A stretch of DNA of 64,000 bases from Clostridia bacterium (GCA_017513195.1 JAFXGM010000013.1:124006-188005); one strand, 5' to 3'; positions 42,027 through 51,055 are shown, counted from the stretch's first letter. A program made the numbers and translations. The notes: generated by a model from the letters alone, not told the origin.

Positions 42027-43382
42027 CTATCTTTCATTAATCGGTATATATTTTACCTCGTCTTTAACGTTTATATACGCAGGGCGGATGATTTTGCCCG
42101 CATTTTGTATCTCTTCTATACGGTGAGCCGACCAACCTGCAATACGAGCCACAGCAAATAGCGGTGTATAAAGCTCGTTTGGCAAACCCAACATTCTATA
42201 TACCATACCCGAATAAAAGTCAACGTTTGCGCTAACGCCCTTATATATCTTGCGCTTTTCGGCAATAATTTCGGGCGCCATTTTCTCTACCGTGCGGTAA
42301 AGACGGTATTCGTCCATCATGTCCTTTTCTTCAGATAGCTTTTTAGCATATTCGCGCAAGATTTCAGCTCTTGGGTCAGAAAGCGAATAAACTGCGTGCC
42401 CCATACCATAAATAAGACCTGCATTGTCAAAGGCCTTTTTGTCGAGTAAATTCTCAAGATAACCTCTTATTTGTATTTCGTTGGTAATGTCTATGTTTGC
42501 CTTCATATCGTCAAACATCTGCACAACCTTAATATTTGCGCCGCCGTGACGAGGCCCTTTAAGCGAACCAAGCGCTGCCGAAACTGCGGCATAGGTATCG
42601 GTGCCCGAAGATGTTACAACGTGGGTTGTAAAGGTGGAATTATTACCGCCTCCGTGTTCGGCATGAAGCACGAGCGCCAAGTCGAGCAGTTTTGCCTCGG
42701 TTTCGGTAAAGCAACCATCCTCACGCAAAATGTAGAGCAAATTTTCTGCCGTATTATATTCTTTTTTAGGGTAATGTATAAACAAGCTTTCGCCCTTGTG
42801 ATAATGCTGATAAGAATGATAGGCATAAACCGCCACCAGCGGAAACTGGGCTATAAGCTGTAAGCACTGACGCATTACATTTGGCACAGAAATATCATCG
42901 GGGTTTTCGTCATAACTGTAAAGCGCCAACACACAGCGTGAAAGTATATTCATCATATCCTTACTTGGTGCTTTAAGTATCATATCACGCACAAATGATG
43001 GAGGTAGTGAACGATAATTTGAAAGCTGCTCACAAAATTCTAAAAGCTCACTTTTGGTAGGCAAATTACCAGACAGCAACAAATACACCGCCTCTTCAAA
43101 ACCGGGCTGTCCGCCCTCTGAAAAGCCTTTTACCAAATCAAAAATATTTATACCGCGATAGTAAAGCTCGCCTCGGCATAAAACCTCGTTACCGTTTTCG
43201 TCAATTTTACGTGAGTTTATGCAAGAAACCTCGGTAAGACCCGACACTACGCCCTTACCATCAAGGTCGCGCAGTCCGCGTTTTACGTTGTGTTTCATAT
43301 ACATATCATACTGAATATTGTTATTGCTGCATGATTTTTCTGCCAAATTTTTTATGTAGGGGGTAATTTCTGAATAGTTCAT
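42027..43382 (-). CDS. gltA: Citrate synthase
   Basis: 451 residues from ATG (MNYSEI), preceded by AAAGGAATAAAA; a TTG five codons upstream overlaps that site. The catalytic residues of the family are seen: His in HAEHGGGNNSTF, His in GMGHAVYSLSDPRA, and Asp in NVDFYSGMVYRMLG; GPRHGGAN lies between. It condenses acetyl-CoA with oxaloacetate, feeding 2-oxoglutarate and glutamate synthesis in an anaerobe. The long N-terminal part (about 85 residues before the core) is typical of the Clostridia form. A methylcitrate synthase role cannot be excluded. Confidence 0.93.
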   Translation of the reverse strand: MNYSEITPYIKNLAEKSCSNNNIQYDMYMKHNVKRGLRDLDGKGVVSGLTEVSCINSRKIDENGNEVLCRGELYYRGINIFDLVKGFSEGGQPGFEEAVYLLLSGNLPTKSELLEFCEQLSNYRSLPPSFVRDMILKAPSKDMMNILSRCVLALYSYDENPDDISVPNVMRQCLQLIAQFPLVAVYAYHSYQHYHKGESLFIHYPKKEYNTAENLLYILREDGCFTETEAKLLDLALVLHAEHGGGNNSTFTTHVVTSSGTDTYAAVSAALGSLKGPRHGGANIKVVQMFDDMKANIDITNEIQIRGYLENLLDKKAFDNAGLIYGMGHAVYSLSDPRAEILREYAKKLSEEKDMMDEYRLYRTVEKMAPEIIAEKRKIYKGVSANVDFYSGMVYRMLGLPNELYTPLFAVARIAGWSAHRIEEIQNAGKIIRPAYINVKDEVKYIPINER

Positions 43383-43429
43383 TTTTATTCCTTTCAAATA
43401 GCTTTTAAGTATTTTACCATAAATTCAAA

Positions 43430-43466
43430 AAACTGTCAAATTCGTAGCTACAAATTTAACAGTTTC
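43430..43466 (-). terminator. Terminator overlapping the end of the permease gene
   Basis: An imperfect stem (AAACTGT.AAATT / AATTT.ACAGTTT) overlaps the stop codon of the SLC13-type gene and is followed on the minus strand by a T run. Confidence 0.65.
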
Positions 43467-44619
43467 TTAAAATAAATATAAAAGCGATTAAAATGAAAAG
43501 TATGCCAAAATTAAATGCGGTAAATTTCTTTATATAACTAAACGTACCGTCGGGGTTGTGCTTGGTATATTCGCGAAAAGTAATTAGACTTGCAAGCGAC
43601 GCAATAAGCGTACCTGCACCGCCAATGTTTACGCCAACAAGCAAATCGGCATAGTTGCCCGTAAACTGTGAAAGCAGTATTGCCGAAGGCACATTGCTGA
43701 TAACCTGACAAGACGCTACGCTAAAAAGCATTGTATCTTTTTCCAAAAAGTGCGAAAATACATTTTGTACGGTATTAATCCGAGCCATATTGCCTGCAAA
43801 TATAAAGAAAAACACAAAGGTGAGCAGCAGTGGATAGTCCACCTTTTTAAGAGCCGCTTTATCTGCAAACAACAAAACCGCAGTTATTACAACAACGCCG
43901 ATATAATATGGTATTGTTCTAAATACTATCGCAATACTGAGCACAAAAAGCGCAAGATAAAGCACGGTTTTACCTATCGGCAATTTAACCGTTTCGCCCT
44001 TTACTTCAAGCGGTTCGGGTTTTACAAACACAATACAACAAAAGGTAATAAGCAATATAGACACAATAAACGGCGGTGCCATAATTGACATAAATTCACC
44101 ATTTGGAATATTGAATTTAGTGTATAGATAAAGGTTTTGCGGGTTGCCAAAGGGCGTTAACATTCCACCTAAATTTGCCGCTATATTTTGCATAATAAAG
44201 GTAAACGCCATATATTTTTGCTTGCCCGTACTGCTTAAAACAAAGTAACCTAGCGGCAAAAACGTTAATAGTGCCATATCGTTAGCAATAAGCATAGAAC
44301 CTATAAAAGTAATATACACAAGTGCAAGCACACAAAATCGTATGTTTTTAAAAAGCTCTACTATTTTTTGCGCCAGCGTATAGAAAAACCTAATGTTTTT
44401 AAGCGCGCAAACCACCGCCAAAACGCTGTAAAGGCAAGAAATTGTTTTAAAGTCAATATAGCCTAAATATTTACGGTCAACAGGAACTATTATGCTTGTA
44501 ATAGCAGCCGCCATAAACGCGATACACATAACTGCGTTGCCCTTTAGAAACTGCATAATCTTATGCAAAAGACTACTATGTGGTAAATGCAATTTTCGTG
44601 GTATTACTCTTGTGCTCAA
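43456..44619 (-). CDS. SLC13/ArsB-NhaD superfamily permease
   Basis: 387 residues with about ten to eleven hydrophobic segments. Family features include the re-entrant-loop motifs NDMALLTFLPLGYF, AANLGGMLTPFGNPQNLYLY near residue 150, and VISNVPSAILLSQF near residue 305. The start is TTG, chosen for AAAGGGG 9 nt upstream; an internal ATG about 21 codons on is the alternative. Substrate is probably a carboxylate such as citrate, which the adjacent citrate synthase gene would fit, but this is inference. Confidence 0.85.
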   Translation of the reverse strand: MSTRVIPRKLHLPHSSLLHKIMQFLKGNAVMCIAFMAAAITSIIVPVDRKYLGYIDFKTISCLYSVLAVVCALKNIRFFYTLAQKIVELFKNIRFCVLALVYITFIGSMLIANDMALLTFLPLGYFVLSSTGKQKYMAFTFIMQNIAANLGGMLTPFGNPQNLYLYTKFNIPNGEFMSIMAPPFIVSILLITFCCIVFVKPEPLEVKGETVKLPIGKTVLYLALFVLSIAIVFRTIPYYIGVVVITAVLLFADKAALKKVDYPLLLTFVFFFIFAGNMARINTVQNVFSHFLEKDTMLFSVASCQVISNVPSAILLSQFTGNYADLLVGVNIGGAGTLIASLASLITFREYTKHNPDGTFSYIKKFTAFNFGILFILIAFIFILRNC

Positions 44620-44710
44620 TTCCTGTCACCCCTTTAAATTTTTATTTTGGCACAAAGCCTTGACAATTTTACTGTAAAGCATACAAAAAGTCAATTATTT
44701 TATTGCACAA

Positions 44711-44748
44711 AAAAGCACTGTATATCACACAAGATATACAGTGCTTTT
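44711..44748 (-). terminator. Terminator after the GtrA-family gene
   Basis: A 16-bp perfect stem (AAAAGCACTGTATATC / GATATACAGTGCTTTT) with a 6-nt loop lies 14 nt after the stop codon and continues into T residues on the minus strand. Confidence 0.85.
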
Positions 44749-44761
44749 ATACATAATGTTT

Positions 44762-45184
44762 TTATTCTTTTTTTGCGGTATCAATAGTCTTACCAAAAAC
44801 GAAAAATCGCTGATACAAATATTCGCTTACAAAATTAATAAGCATTGTAGCTATTTCAACTATATATGCATTTACAAGCAAATCCTCGGTAAACACCTTG
44901 GTCCACCAAGTAGAAAGCGGTGTAAATACCACGTAGAACAATACAGTCTTTAACATTGCAACAGGTATATTACCTGCCGATTGGAATGTAAACTTGCGAT
45001 TTAATGTAAAGTTCCAAAGAACCGACAATACAAGCGAAATAAGATATGAAATCCAATATTTTAATTCCAACAATTCGTTAAGAAGTGCAAAGCTACCCAT
45101 TTGAATAACAGCAGCACTCACCGAACACAAAGTAAATTTTATAGTACGAAAAATCTCTTTTTTATTATCAGCCATATTTTTCAT
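44762..45184 (-). CDS. GtrA family membrane protein
   Basis: 140 residues with four hydrophobic segments (FTLCSVSAAVIQMGSFALL, YWISYLISLVLSVLWNFTLNRKFTF, AMLKTVLFYVVFTPLSTWW, AYIVEIATMLINFVSEYLYQRFFVF). GtrA-like proteins help move lipid-linked sugars or modify teichoic and O-antigen glycans. The NFTLNRKFTF motif and the closing YQRFFVF are typical. It is transcribed alone between terminators. Confidence 0.9.
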   Translation of the reverse strand: MKNMADNKKEIFRTIKFTLCSVSAAVIQMGSFALLNELLELKYWISYLISLVLSVLWNFTLNRKFTFQSAGNIPVAMLKTVLFYVVFTPLSTWWTKVFTEDLLVNAYIVEIATMLINFVSEYLYQRFFVFGKTIDTAKKE

Positions 45185-45245
45185 CCCCTTTAGGTGAGAT
45201 TATATCATAAATTTTTAAAAAATTCAATCTTGTATGATAAAGCAA

Positions 45246-45265
45246 GAGCCGAGAAAACTCGGCTC
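45246..45265 (-). terminator. Hairpin terminator after the zinc-finger-repeat gene
   Basis: An 8-bp perfect stem (GAGCCGAG / CTCGGCTC) with an AAAA loop lies 11 nt beyond the stop codon. The T run is short on the minus strand and better on the plus strand. Confidence 0.6.
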
Positions 45266-45276
45266 ATTTTTATGTA

Positions 45277-46440
45277 TTAATAATCGTGCTCGTCGCAATA
45301 AAGTCCATTTTCATTTCGTCCGTTATTGCATCCGTAATTCCAACATTTGTGTGAATAGCAATAATCAGAATTATCTTCTTTTTCTGACGTGCAACCACTT
45401 TCTATACAGGTGTGTTCATGACAATAGTAACCATTTCCATCTCTAGAATTATTGCAGCCCGAATGGTTGCAGGCGTGGTCATAGCAATAATCCGAATCGT
45501 ATTTCTTTCCTTCGGTACAGCCGCTTACATCACACTTGTGTTCGTAACAATAATTACCGTATTCGTCTACACCATTATAGCAACCGCTTTCATAACAGGT
45601 ATGGTCATGACAATAATTCGAGCCCGTTGTTTTTTGGCTTGTACAACCATCTGTAGCACACTTGTGAGTACTACAATAATCACTATTACCCGTTGCCGCA
45701 CTGGCACAGCCGTAATAATCGCACTTATGCTCCCAACAATATGACGAAGAGTAATCTTTTTCGTTATTACATCCGCTCTTTGAGCATTTGTGTTCGGTGC
45801 AATAATCACTGCTACCCGTTGCGGCATTAGCGCAGTCATAATTGTCGCACTTGTGTTCCCAACAGTATAACGAAGAATTCTCTTTTCCGTTATTGCAACC
45901 GCCTTTTGCACACTGGTGTTCACTACAATACATTCCATATTCGGACACTTTATTGTTACAGCCAATATTATTACACTGATATTTTGAAGTGCCGGACGTT
46001 GGATTTGAAACGTCAGGAATAACTATTGAGACGCTACCGCCTATATCGTCGTAATCAATAAGACCGTCTTCTATATCGTCATAATAATCAGATAAACCGT
46101 CTTCTAACTCTTCATAGATTGAAAGGTTGTCCTTCAATTCTTCGCTAGGACCTTTGCGTCCAAGATTGGTTAAAAGCACTATCAGTCCTATAATTAGCGC
46201 CAATCCTAACACACTGATAACAACAATTAAAATTATCATATTGGTGCTAAGCGGTTTTTTAGGTGGTTTTGGTTGAGCGGGCGGAACCGTTCCCGGAGCA
46301 TTTGTGGTTGTGTTTACACTAGTAGCGGAATCCGAAATCTTTGCGCCACAATTTGTACAAAAAGTACTGTCTGGTGGAAGTTTATTGCCACACTTGGTAC
46401 AAAAAGCTGGTTTGCCCATATTTGTTTGATTATTATCCAT
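45277..46440 (-). CDS. Membrane protein with N-terminal zinc ribbon and 11 outward C-x4-C-x10-C-x2-H repeats
   Basis: 387 residues. An N-terminal zinc ribbon (FCTKCGNKLPPDSTFCTNCG) and a Pro-rich linker lead to one membrane helix (MIILIVVISVLGLALIIGLIVLL, about residues 69-91). An acidic spacer (EELEDGLSDYYDDIEDGLIDYDD) follows. From about residue 155 to the end there are 11 tandem units of 21 residues with the exact spacing C-x4-C-x10-C-x2-H, for example CAKGGCNNGKENSSLYCWEH. The pattern resembles the small zinc fingers known from plant WRKY19-type proteins. Topology rules put the array outside the cell. Function is unknown: metal binding or a rigid surface stalk are options. Confidence 0.9.
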   Translation of the reverse strand: MDNNQTNMGKPAFCTKCGNKLPPDSTFCTNCGAKISDSATSVNTTTNAPGTVPPAQPKPPKKPLSTNMIILIVVISVLGLALIIGLIVLLTNLGRKGPSEELKDNLSIYEELEDGLSDYYDDIEDGLIDYDDIGGSVSIVIPDVSNPTSGTSKYQCNNIGCNNKVSEYGMYCSEHQCAKGGCNNGKENSSLYCWEHKCDNYDCANAATGSSDYCTEHKCSKSGCNNEKDYSSSYCWEHKCDYYGCASAATGNSDYCSTHKCATDGCTSQKTTGSNYCHDHTCYESGCYNGVDEYGNYCYEHKCDVSGCTEGKKYDSDYCYDHACNHSGCNNSRDGNGYYCHEHTCIESGCTSEKEDNSDYCYSHKCWNYGCNNGRNENGLYCDEHDY

Positions 46441-46493
46441 TATTTATCACTACCCCTTATAATTATAAATAATCGAAAATTGTCACTATTTGT

Positions 46494-46521
46494 ATTATAA
46501 CACAACAAATAATAAAATCAA
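46494..46521 (-). promoter_or_regulatory. Promoter of the zinc-finger-repeat gene
   Basis: On the minus strand TTGATT and a perfect TATAAT are separated by 16 bp, about 54 bp upstream of the ATG. Confidence 0.55.
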
Positions 46522-46534
46522 ATAGTATTTTATA

Positions 46535-47362
46535 TTACACAAATCTTTGCGCATATCCGCACCTTTTACACAGGTTTTCGTGCGCTATACCACACTTAAA
46601 ACCTTTCACAATATCTGTGGCTTTTTTAGAATTTAAGATATCGTTAACGTCATCACAAAATATATTGCCAAGATTTACGGTACCTTCGCTATCAAGGCAG
46701 CACGGCACCACCGTACCGTCGACAAGAATGCCAAACTGGTCTTTAAGCGCATAGCAAGAAAATTTTTCTCCCTTAATTTCGGCGTTCATATCGGGCCACT
46801 CAAAGCGCTCGCCCCATTCGATATGTATTTTATCACGTATTCTTATTCCTCGGGTGTTATTTGCCCACTCGCCTGATATATTTTCTTTTAACAGCTTAAA
46901 GGCTTTTTCGTTTTTGCCGTCATCAAAGCCCCGATTCCACAAACGAAAAACCACTATAACACCCTTTTCTGCCGCCTTTTTTGCAAAGTTTGCAAGTTCT
47001 GACACATACTTTTCATAATCCTCGGCATTACCGTTTTCAAAACTATGCAGAGAAATATTTATTTTATGCGCTCCCGAATTCAAAAGGCTGTCACCACACT
47101 TGTTTAAAAGTGTACCGTTGGTGGTAACGATTGATTTGTAACCGTACTTACCCGCTAATTTTATAAACTCGGGAAGACGCGGGTGTGTTGTCGGCTCACC
47201 CATAAGATGATAATATATATATTTTGTCTGCTCTTTTAACTTTTCAAGAATAAGTGAAAACTCATCTATACTCATCTGTCTGGGTTCACGAGAATGACCG
47301 TGGCAAAAAGAACAGTTCATATTACATATATTTGTAATTTCCACATAGACCTTATTATACAT
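46535..47362 (-). CDS. Radical SAM/SPASM-domain protein
   Basis: 275 residues. The radical SAM cluster motif is ICNMNCSFCHG near the N-terminus, followed by YYHLMGEPTTHP (SAM-binding GE motif). The C-terminal half has a SPASM-like Cys set (FSCYALKDQFGILVDGTVVPCCLDSEG ... GNIF ... CGIAHENLCKRCGYAQRF), suggesting a second iron-sulfur cluster. Such proteins modify peptides or enzymes, but no precursor peptide or maturase partner is visible next to it. The substrate is unknown. Confidence 0.88.
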   Translation of the reverse strand: MYNKVYVEITNICNMNCSFCHGHSREPRQMSIDEFSLILEKLKEQTKYIYYHLMGEPTTHPRLPEFIKLAGKYGYKSIVTTNGTLLNKCGDSLLNSGAHKINISLHSFENGNAEDYEKYVSELANFAKKAAEKGVIVVFRLWNRGFDDGKNEKAFKLLKENISGEWANNTRGIRIRDKIHIEWGERFEWPDMNAEIKGEKFSCYALKDQFGILVDGTVVPCCLDSEGTVNLGNIFCDDVNDILNSKKATDIVKGFKCGIAHENLCKRCGYAQRFV

Positions 47363-47381
47363 ATACTTCTCACTTTTAAAA

Positions 47382-47410
47382 AGCAGCTTAAAAACCTATT
47401 TTAAGCTGCT
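47382..47410 (-). terminator. Terminator after murF
   Basis: A 12-bp perfect stem (AGCAGCTTAAAA / TTTTAAGCTGCT) with a 5-nt loop lies 6 nt after the murF stop and precedes the radical SAM gene. Confidence 0.78.
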
Positions 47411-47416
47411 AAAAAA

Positions 47417-48787
47417 TTATAATTTTAGTTGTTTTAAATTTTCAACAATTTCCGAAAAAGCCATTCCGTTAGATGCCTTTACAAGAACGGCATCACCTTT
47501 TTGCAAAATAGTTTTGGCTTCTAGCAAAAAGTCAGCCTTTGTTTTGAAATGCAACGAATTTGCACCATTGCTTTCGGCTCCGCGTGCGGTATTTAAAGAC
47601 AGTGCGCCAATACAAATGATAAAGTCTATGCTCTTTTGTGCCGCATACTCGCCCACACCAAAATGAAGCTCTTTTTCATTTTCACCAAGCTCAAACATAT
47701 CGCCCAAAATTGCAACCTTGCGGCTATCTGCCAAGGCCAAAACGTCAAGCGACGCTTTGGTAGAAACGGGGTTTGCGTTATAGCAGTCATCAATAATCAT
47801 AAGAGAATCGGTTTCAATTAAATTGTTGCGTCCCGATACTGGCACTAACGCCTCTATGCCCGCCTTAATCTCGTCGGGGGTAAGCCCTAATTCTTGTCCT
47901 ACAAGTGCACCGGCTAAAGCGTTGTAAACCATATGATGACCGGGAATTTTAATTGTAGCACCAAACGATTTATCACCCAGACTAATCTCACACGAGGTAC
48001 CTTTAAGTGATAAGCTTTGAATATTGTCGGCATTTGCGTCACACTTTGTTGACAAGCCAAAATATTTTGGTGTAATACCCTTTACCTCTTTTACGGTGAT
48101 TAGTTTGTCATCGTCACCGTTTAGTATTATTTTAGCATCAGGCTGCATATAGTCAAACATTTCGGTTTTTGCCTTTAAAATGCCGTCACGGTCGCCAAGG
48201 TTTTCAAGATGACAAAGACCTATATTTGTAATAACGCAAACGTCGGGCCTTGCCATTTTTGTAAGGCGGTGCATTTCGCCAAAATTGCTGATTCCCATTT
48301 CAAGCACTGCAACCTCGTGGCAATCGCGAATGTTAAATATGGTTAGCGGTAGCCCAATTTCGTTATTGAAATTGCCTGCCGTTTTAAGCACGTTATACTT
48401 TTGTGATAGAACCGATGCAATCATTTCTTTGGTGCTGGTTTTGCCAACACTGCCTGTAATGCCTACAACCTTAATATCTAATGCCTTGCGGTAATGCTCG
48501 GCAAGATCTTTTAGTGCCTGTTTACAAGACTTAACCAAAATATATGGGCAGTCGGTATTTCCTAAGGATTGCTCGCTCAAAGCACAAAGCGCACCCTTTT
48601 CCATAACGGCAGGAATAAAGGTGTGTCCGTCAACCCGTTCACCTTTAATTGCAACAAAAAGACAGCCCACTTCAACCTTTCTGCTATCTATGGTAACGCC
48701 TGTAACGCATTGTGCAAGGCTTGCATCATCACCAAAATATTGTCCGTCAACCGCAAGCGCGATTTCCTTTAAAGACATATTTTTCAT
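47417..48787 (-). CDS. murF: UDP-MurNAc-tripeptide D-alanyl-D-alanine ligase
   Basis: 456 residues. MurF attaches D-Ala-D-Ala to the UDP-MurNAc-tripeptide, the last cytoplasmic step before membrane transfer. The P-loop ITGSVGKTSTKEMIASVL is near residue 108, followed by NFNNEIGLPLTIF and LEMGISNFGEMHRL; DDCYNANPVSTKASLDVL marks the C-terminal domain. The start overlaps the ddl stop by 4 bp (or begins at a Met three codons later). Directly following ddl, it uses that enzyme's product. Confidence 0.96.
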   Translation of the reverse strand: MKNMSLKEIALAVDGQYFGDDASLAQCVTGVTIDSRKVEVGCLFVAIKGERVDGHTFIPAVMEKGALCALSEQSLGNTDCPYILVKSCKQALKDLAEHYRKALDIKVVGITGSVGKTSTKEMIASVLSQKYNVLKTAGNFNNEIGLPLTIFNIRDCHEVAVLEMGISNFGEMHRLTKMARPDVCVITNIGLCHLENLGDRDGILKAKTEMFDYMQPDAKIILNGDDDKLITVKEVKGITPKYFGLSTKCDANADNIQSLSLKGTSCEISLGDKSFGATIKIPGHHMVYNALAGALVGQELGLTPDEIKAGIEALVPVSGRNNLIETDSLMIIDDCYNANPVSTKASLDVLALADSRKVAILGDMFELGENEKELHFGVGEYAAQKSIDFIICIGALSLNTARGAESNGANSLHFKTKADFLLEAKTILQKGDAVLVKASNGMAFSEIVENLKQLKL

Positions 48788-49839
48788 ATACTGTAACGCT
48801 CCAATGATTTTTGAATAATCAGTTCACAAAGCTCGCCGTATTCAATACCTGCGGCTTTTGCCTCCTGCGGCAAAAGACTGGTAGCCGTCATACCGGGGAG
48901 TGTGTTTACTTCAAGGCAAAAAATGTCGCCGTTTTCATCAAGCAAGAAATCTGCACGAGAATAAACGTCTAATTTGAGCGCCTTGAACGCAAGCTCTGTA
49001 GCGTGCTGCATTTTCTTGGCAATCTCGTCGTCAATTTGGGCGGGACAAATCTCTTGCGTAGCGCCGCTTTGATACTTATTAGCGTAATCGAAAAAGCCTG
49101 TTTTTGGAATAATTTCTATAACAGGAAGCGCCTTGCCGTCAATAATGCCGACCGCAAATTCACGTCCCTTTATGTAGGGCTCTATAACAATTTCGTCTTC
49201 GTAGCAGAATGATTTTTGAATTGCCTCGTCATATTCTTCCTGCGTATGTGCTATAAACACGCCAATACTTGAGCCACCGGCACAAGGCTTTAATACAACA
49301 GGAAGTGAAAGACCAAGCTGTGACAATGGTGTGTCTTTTGCGCTCTTTTTAAGCGTTGTACCCATAGGCGTTGGAACACCCGACATTTTAAATATCTTTT
49401 TAGCAATTCCTTTATCCATAGCAAGAGCGCTGCCAAGATAGTTTGGCCCCGTGTAACGAATACCCAAAATATCGAAGGTTGCCTGTAATTTTCCGTTTTC
49501 GCCCACGTCGCCGTGAAGTCCCATAAATACAATATCGGCAAGACGGCATATCTCTATAACGTTAGGTCCTAAAAAGCAATCTGATTTATCCTCGCGTGAT
49601 GCTTTTATAGCCGCAAGGTCGGGCTCGGTGGTCTTTATTCCCTCTGCAATCTCAAGTCCGGCCCCCGGGAGTGTAAAAACATCCTCTAATTTATCACTGT
49701 CATAAGGAAAGCCAAGATATACATCAAGCAAAAACGCATCGTGGCCACGCTCTCTTAAGGTTTTGCATATTCCGGCACCAGAACACAAGGATACGTCACG
49801 TTCTGTGCTAAGTCCGCCTGCCAATACTACAATTTTCAT
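48784..49839 (-). CDS. ddl: D-alanine-D-alanine ligase
   Basis: 351 residues of the ATP-grasp fold. It joins two D-Ala for peptidoglycan. Seen: GLSTERDVSLCSG, GLHGDVGENGKLQATFDILGIRYTGPNYLGSALAMDKGIAKKIF, the ATP-binding LKPCAGGSSIGVFIA, and the catalytic/Mg region SRADFLLDENGDIFCLEVNTLPGMT. The extended N-terminal region resembles the VanA/Ddl group; specificity for D-Ala versus D-Lac or D-Ser cannot be settled by eye. It is the first gene of a ddl-murF unit. Confidence 0.95.
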   Translation of the reverse strand: MKIVVLAGGLSTERDVSLCSGAGICKTLRERGHDAFLLDVYLGFPYDSDKLEDVFTLPGAGLEIAEGIKTTEPDLAAIKASREDKSDCFLGPNVIEICRLADIVFMGLHGDVGENGKLQATFDILGIRYTGPNYLGSALAMDKGIAKKIFKMSGVPTPMGTTLKKSAKDTPLSQLGLSLPVVLKPCAGGSSIGVFIAHTQEEYDEAIQKSFCYEDEIVIEPYIKGREFAVGIIDGKALPVIEIIPKTGFFDYANKYQSGATQEICPAQIDDEIAKKMQHATELAFKALKLDVYSRADFLLDENGDIFCLEVNTLPGMTATSLLPQEAKAAGIEYGELCELIIQKSLERYSI

Positions 49840-49930
49840 AGTTTACACACCTTTTGCTACATTTATGTGATAATAATTATATGTCATTTAAATTATATAA
49901 TATCATAAAAAGAATCAAATATCAATAACA

Positions 49931-49962
49931 AAAGCCTTTTGCAAATAAACGCAAAAGGCTTT
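49931..49962 (-). terminator. Terminator after guaA
   Basis: A 12-bp perfect stem (AAAGCCTTTTGC / GCAAAAGGCTTT) with an 8-nt loop lies 17 nt after the guaA stop. Confidence 0.75.
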
Positions 49963-49979
49963 AAATATTTTGATAAATA

Positions 49980-50981
49980 TTATTCCCACTCGATTGTGCC
50001 GATTGGCTTTGGTGTAAGGTCGAGGAGAACTCGGTTTATGCCCTCTACCTCATGGGTAATGCGGTAGGTAATCTTATGAAGGATTTCGTAAGGAACTTCT
50101 TCAATAGTTGCGGTCATAGCGTCTTTTGTGTTTACTGCGCGGATTATTGCCGGCCAGCCTTCATAACGACTTTCGTCTTTAACACCAACGCTCTTTATAT
50201 CGGGCACTGCAATAAAATACTGCCATACCTTTTCGGCAAGACCACAGTTGTCAAACTCTTCACGCAAAATTGCGTCAGCTTCGCGCAAAGCGTGTAATCT
50301 ATCACGTGTGATAGCGCCAAGGCAACGAACACCAAGACCTGGGCCTGGGAAGGGTTGACGGTAAACCATTGCGTGTGGTAAGCCTAATGCCTCACCTACA
50401 ACACGAACCTCGTCTTTAAAGAGAAGTTTAATTGGCTCTACAAGTTCAAACTGTAAATCTTCAGGCAGACCACCAACATTGTGGTGTGATTTTACTGCCT
50501 TTTTACCTTCGGCCGCTTTAATGCTTTCGAGTATGTCGGGGTAAATTGTACCCTGCGCCAAATATGAAACGCCCTCAAGCTTACGTGCCTCGTCGGCAAA
50601 AACGTTTATAAACTCGGCGCCGATAATCTTTCTTTTGCGTTCGGGCTCGCTAACACCTGCAAGCAAATCGAGGAAACGGTCGGTAGCGTCAACGTAAATA
50701 AGATTTGCATCAAGCTCTTTACCAAACATATCTATAACGGCTTCGCTTTCGCCCTTGCGCATAAGGCCGTGATTTACGTGCACGCAAACAAGCTGTTTGC
50801 CAATAGCCTTTATAAGCAGTGCCGCTACAACCGAGCTGTCTACACCGCCCGAAAGGGCTAGCAGTACCTTTTTGTCACCAACTTGTGCTCTTACCTCGGC
50901 AATTTGTTCTTCTATAAATGCGTTAGCAAGCTCTATTGTGGTAATTCTTTGCATAGATTCCGGTCTAAAATTTGAACTCAT
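49980..50981 (-). CDS. guaA: GMP synthase ATP-pyrophosphatase subunit (no glutaminase domain)
   Basis: 333 residues from ATG (MSSNFRPES), preceded by AAAGGAAG. Full-length bacterial GuaA is about 510 residues, with an N-terminal class I glutamine amidotransferase domain; that domain is absent and no separate one lies nearby. The rest is complete: PP-loop LLALSGGVDSSVVAALL near residue 40, HVNHGLMRKGE, YLAQGTIYPDI, SHHNVGGLP, and the dimerisation tail ending in LTPKPIGTIEWE. It would adenylate XMP and aminate it to GMP with ammonia from free NH3 or a separate subunit, as in archaea. Confidence 0.92.
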   Translation of the reverse strand: MSSNFRPESMQRITTIELANAFIEEQIAEVRAQVGDKKVLLALSGGVDSSVVAALLIKAIGKQLVCVHVNHGLMRKGESEAVIDMFGKELDANLIYVDATDRFLDLLAGVSEPERKRKIIGAEFINVFADEARKLEGVSYLAQGTIYPDILESIKAAEGKKAVKSHHNVGGLPEDLQFELVEPIKLLFKDEVRVVGEALGLPHAMVYRQPFPGPGLGVRCLGAITRDRLHALREADAILREEFDNCGLAEKVWQYFIAVPDIKSVGVKDESRYEGWPAIIRAVNTKDAMTATIEEVPYEILHKITYRITHEVEGINRVLLDLTPKPIGTIEWE

Positions 50982-51023
50982 ATATTCTTCTTCCTTTCTT
51001 TTTATAAAAGCCAATTAAATGCC

Positions 51024-51055
51024 GCCCACAGCACCTAAAAATAGATGCTGTGGGC
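51024..51055. other. Hairpin between the CofE-family gene and guaA
   Basis: A 10-bp perfect stem (GCCCACAGCA / TGCTGTGGGC) with a 12-nt loop lies 14 nt after the CofE-family stop. A T run follows it only on the plus strand, where no gene needs it. On the minus strand it may slow or process readthrough into guaA, or be a leaky terminator. Confidence 0.55.

Noticed and set aside
45277-46000. Regular 63-base periodicity resembling a DNA repeat array
   Set aside because: It is explained by the 21-residue protein repeats of the zinc-finger-like membrane protein; the frame is open throughout.
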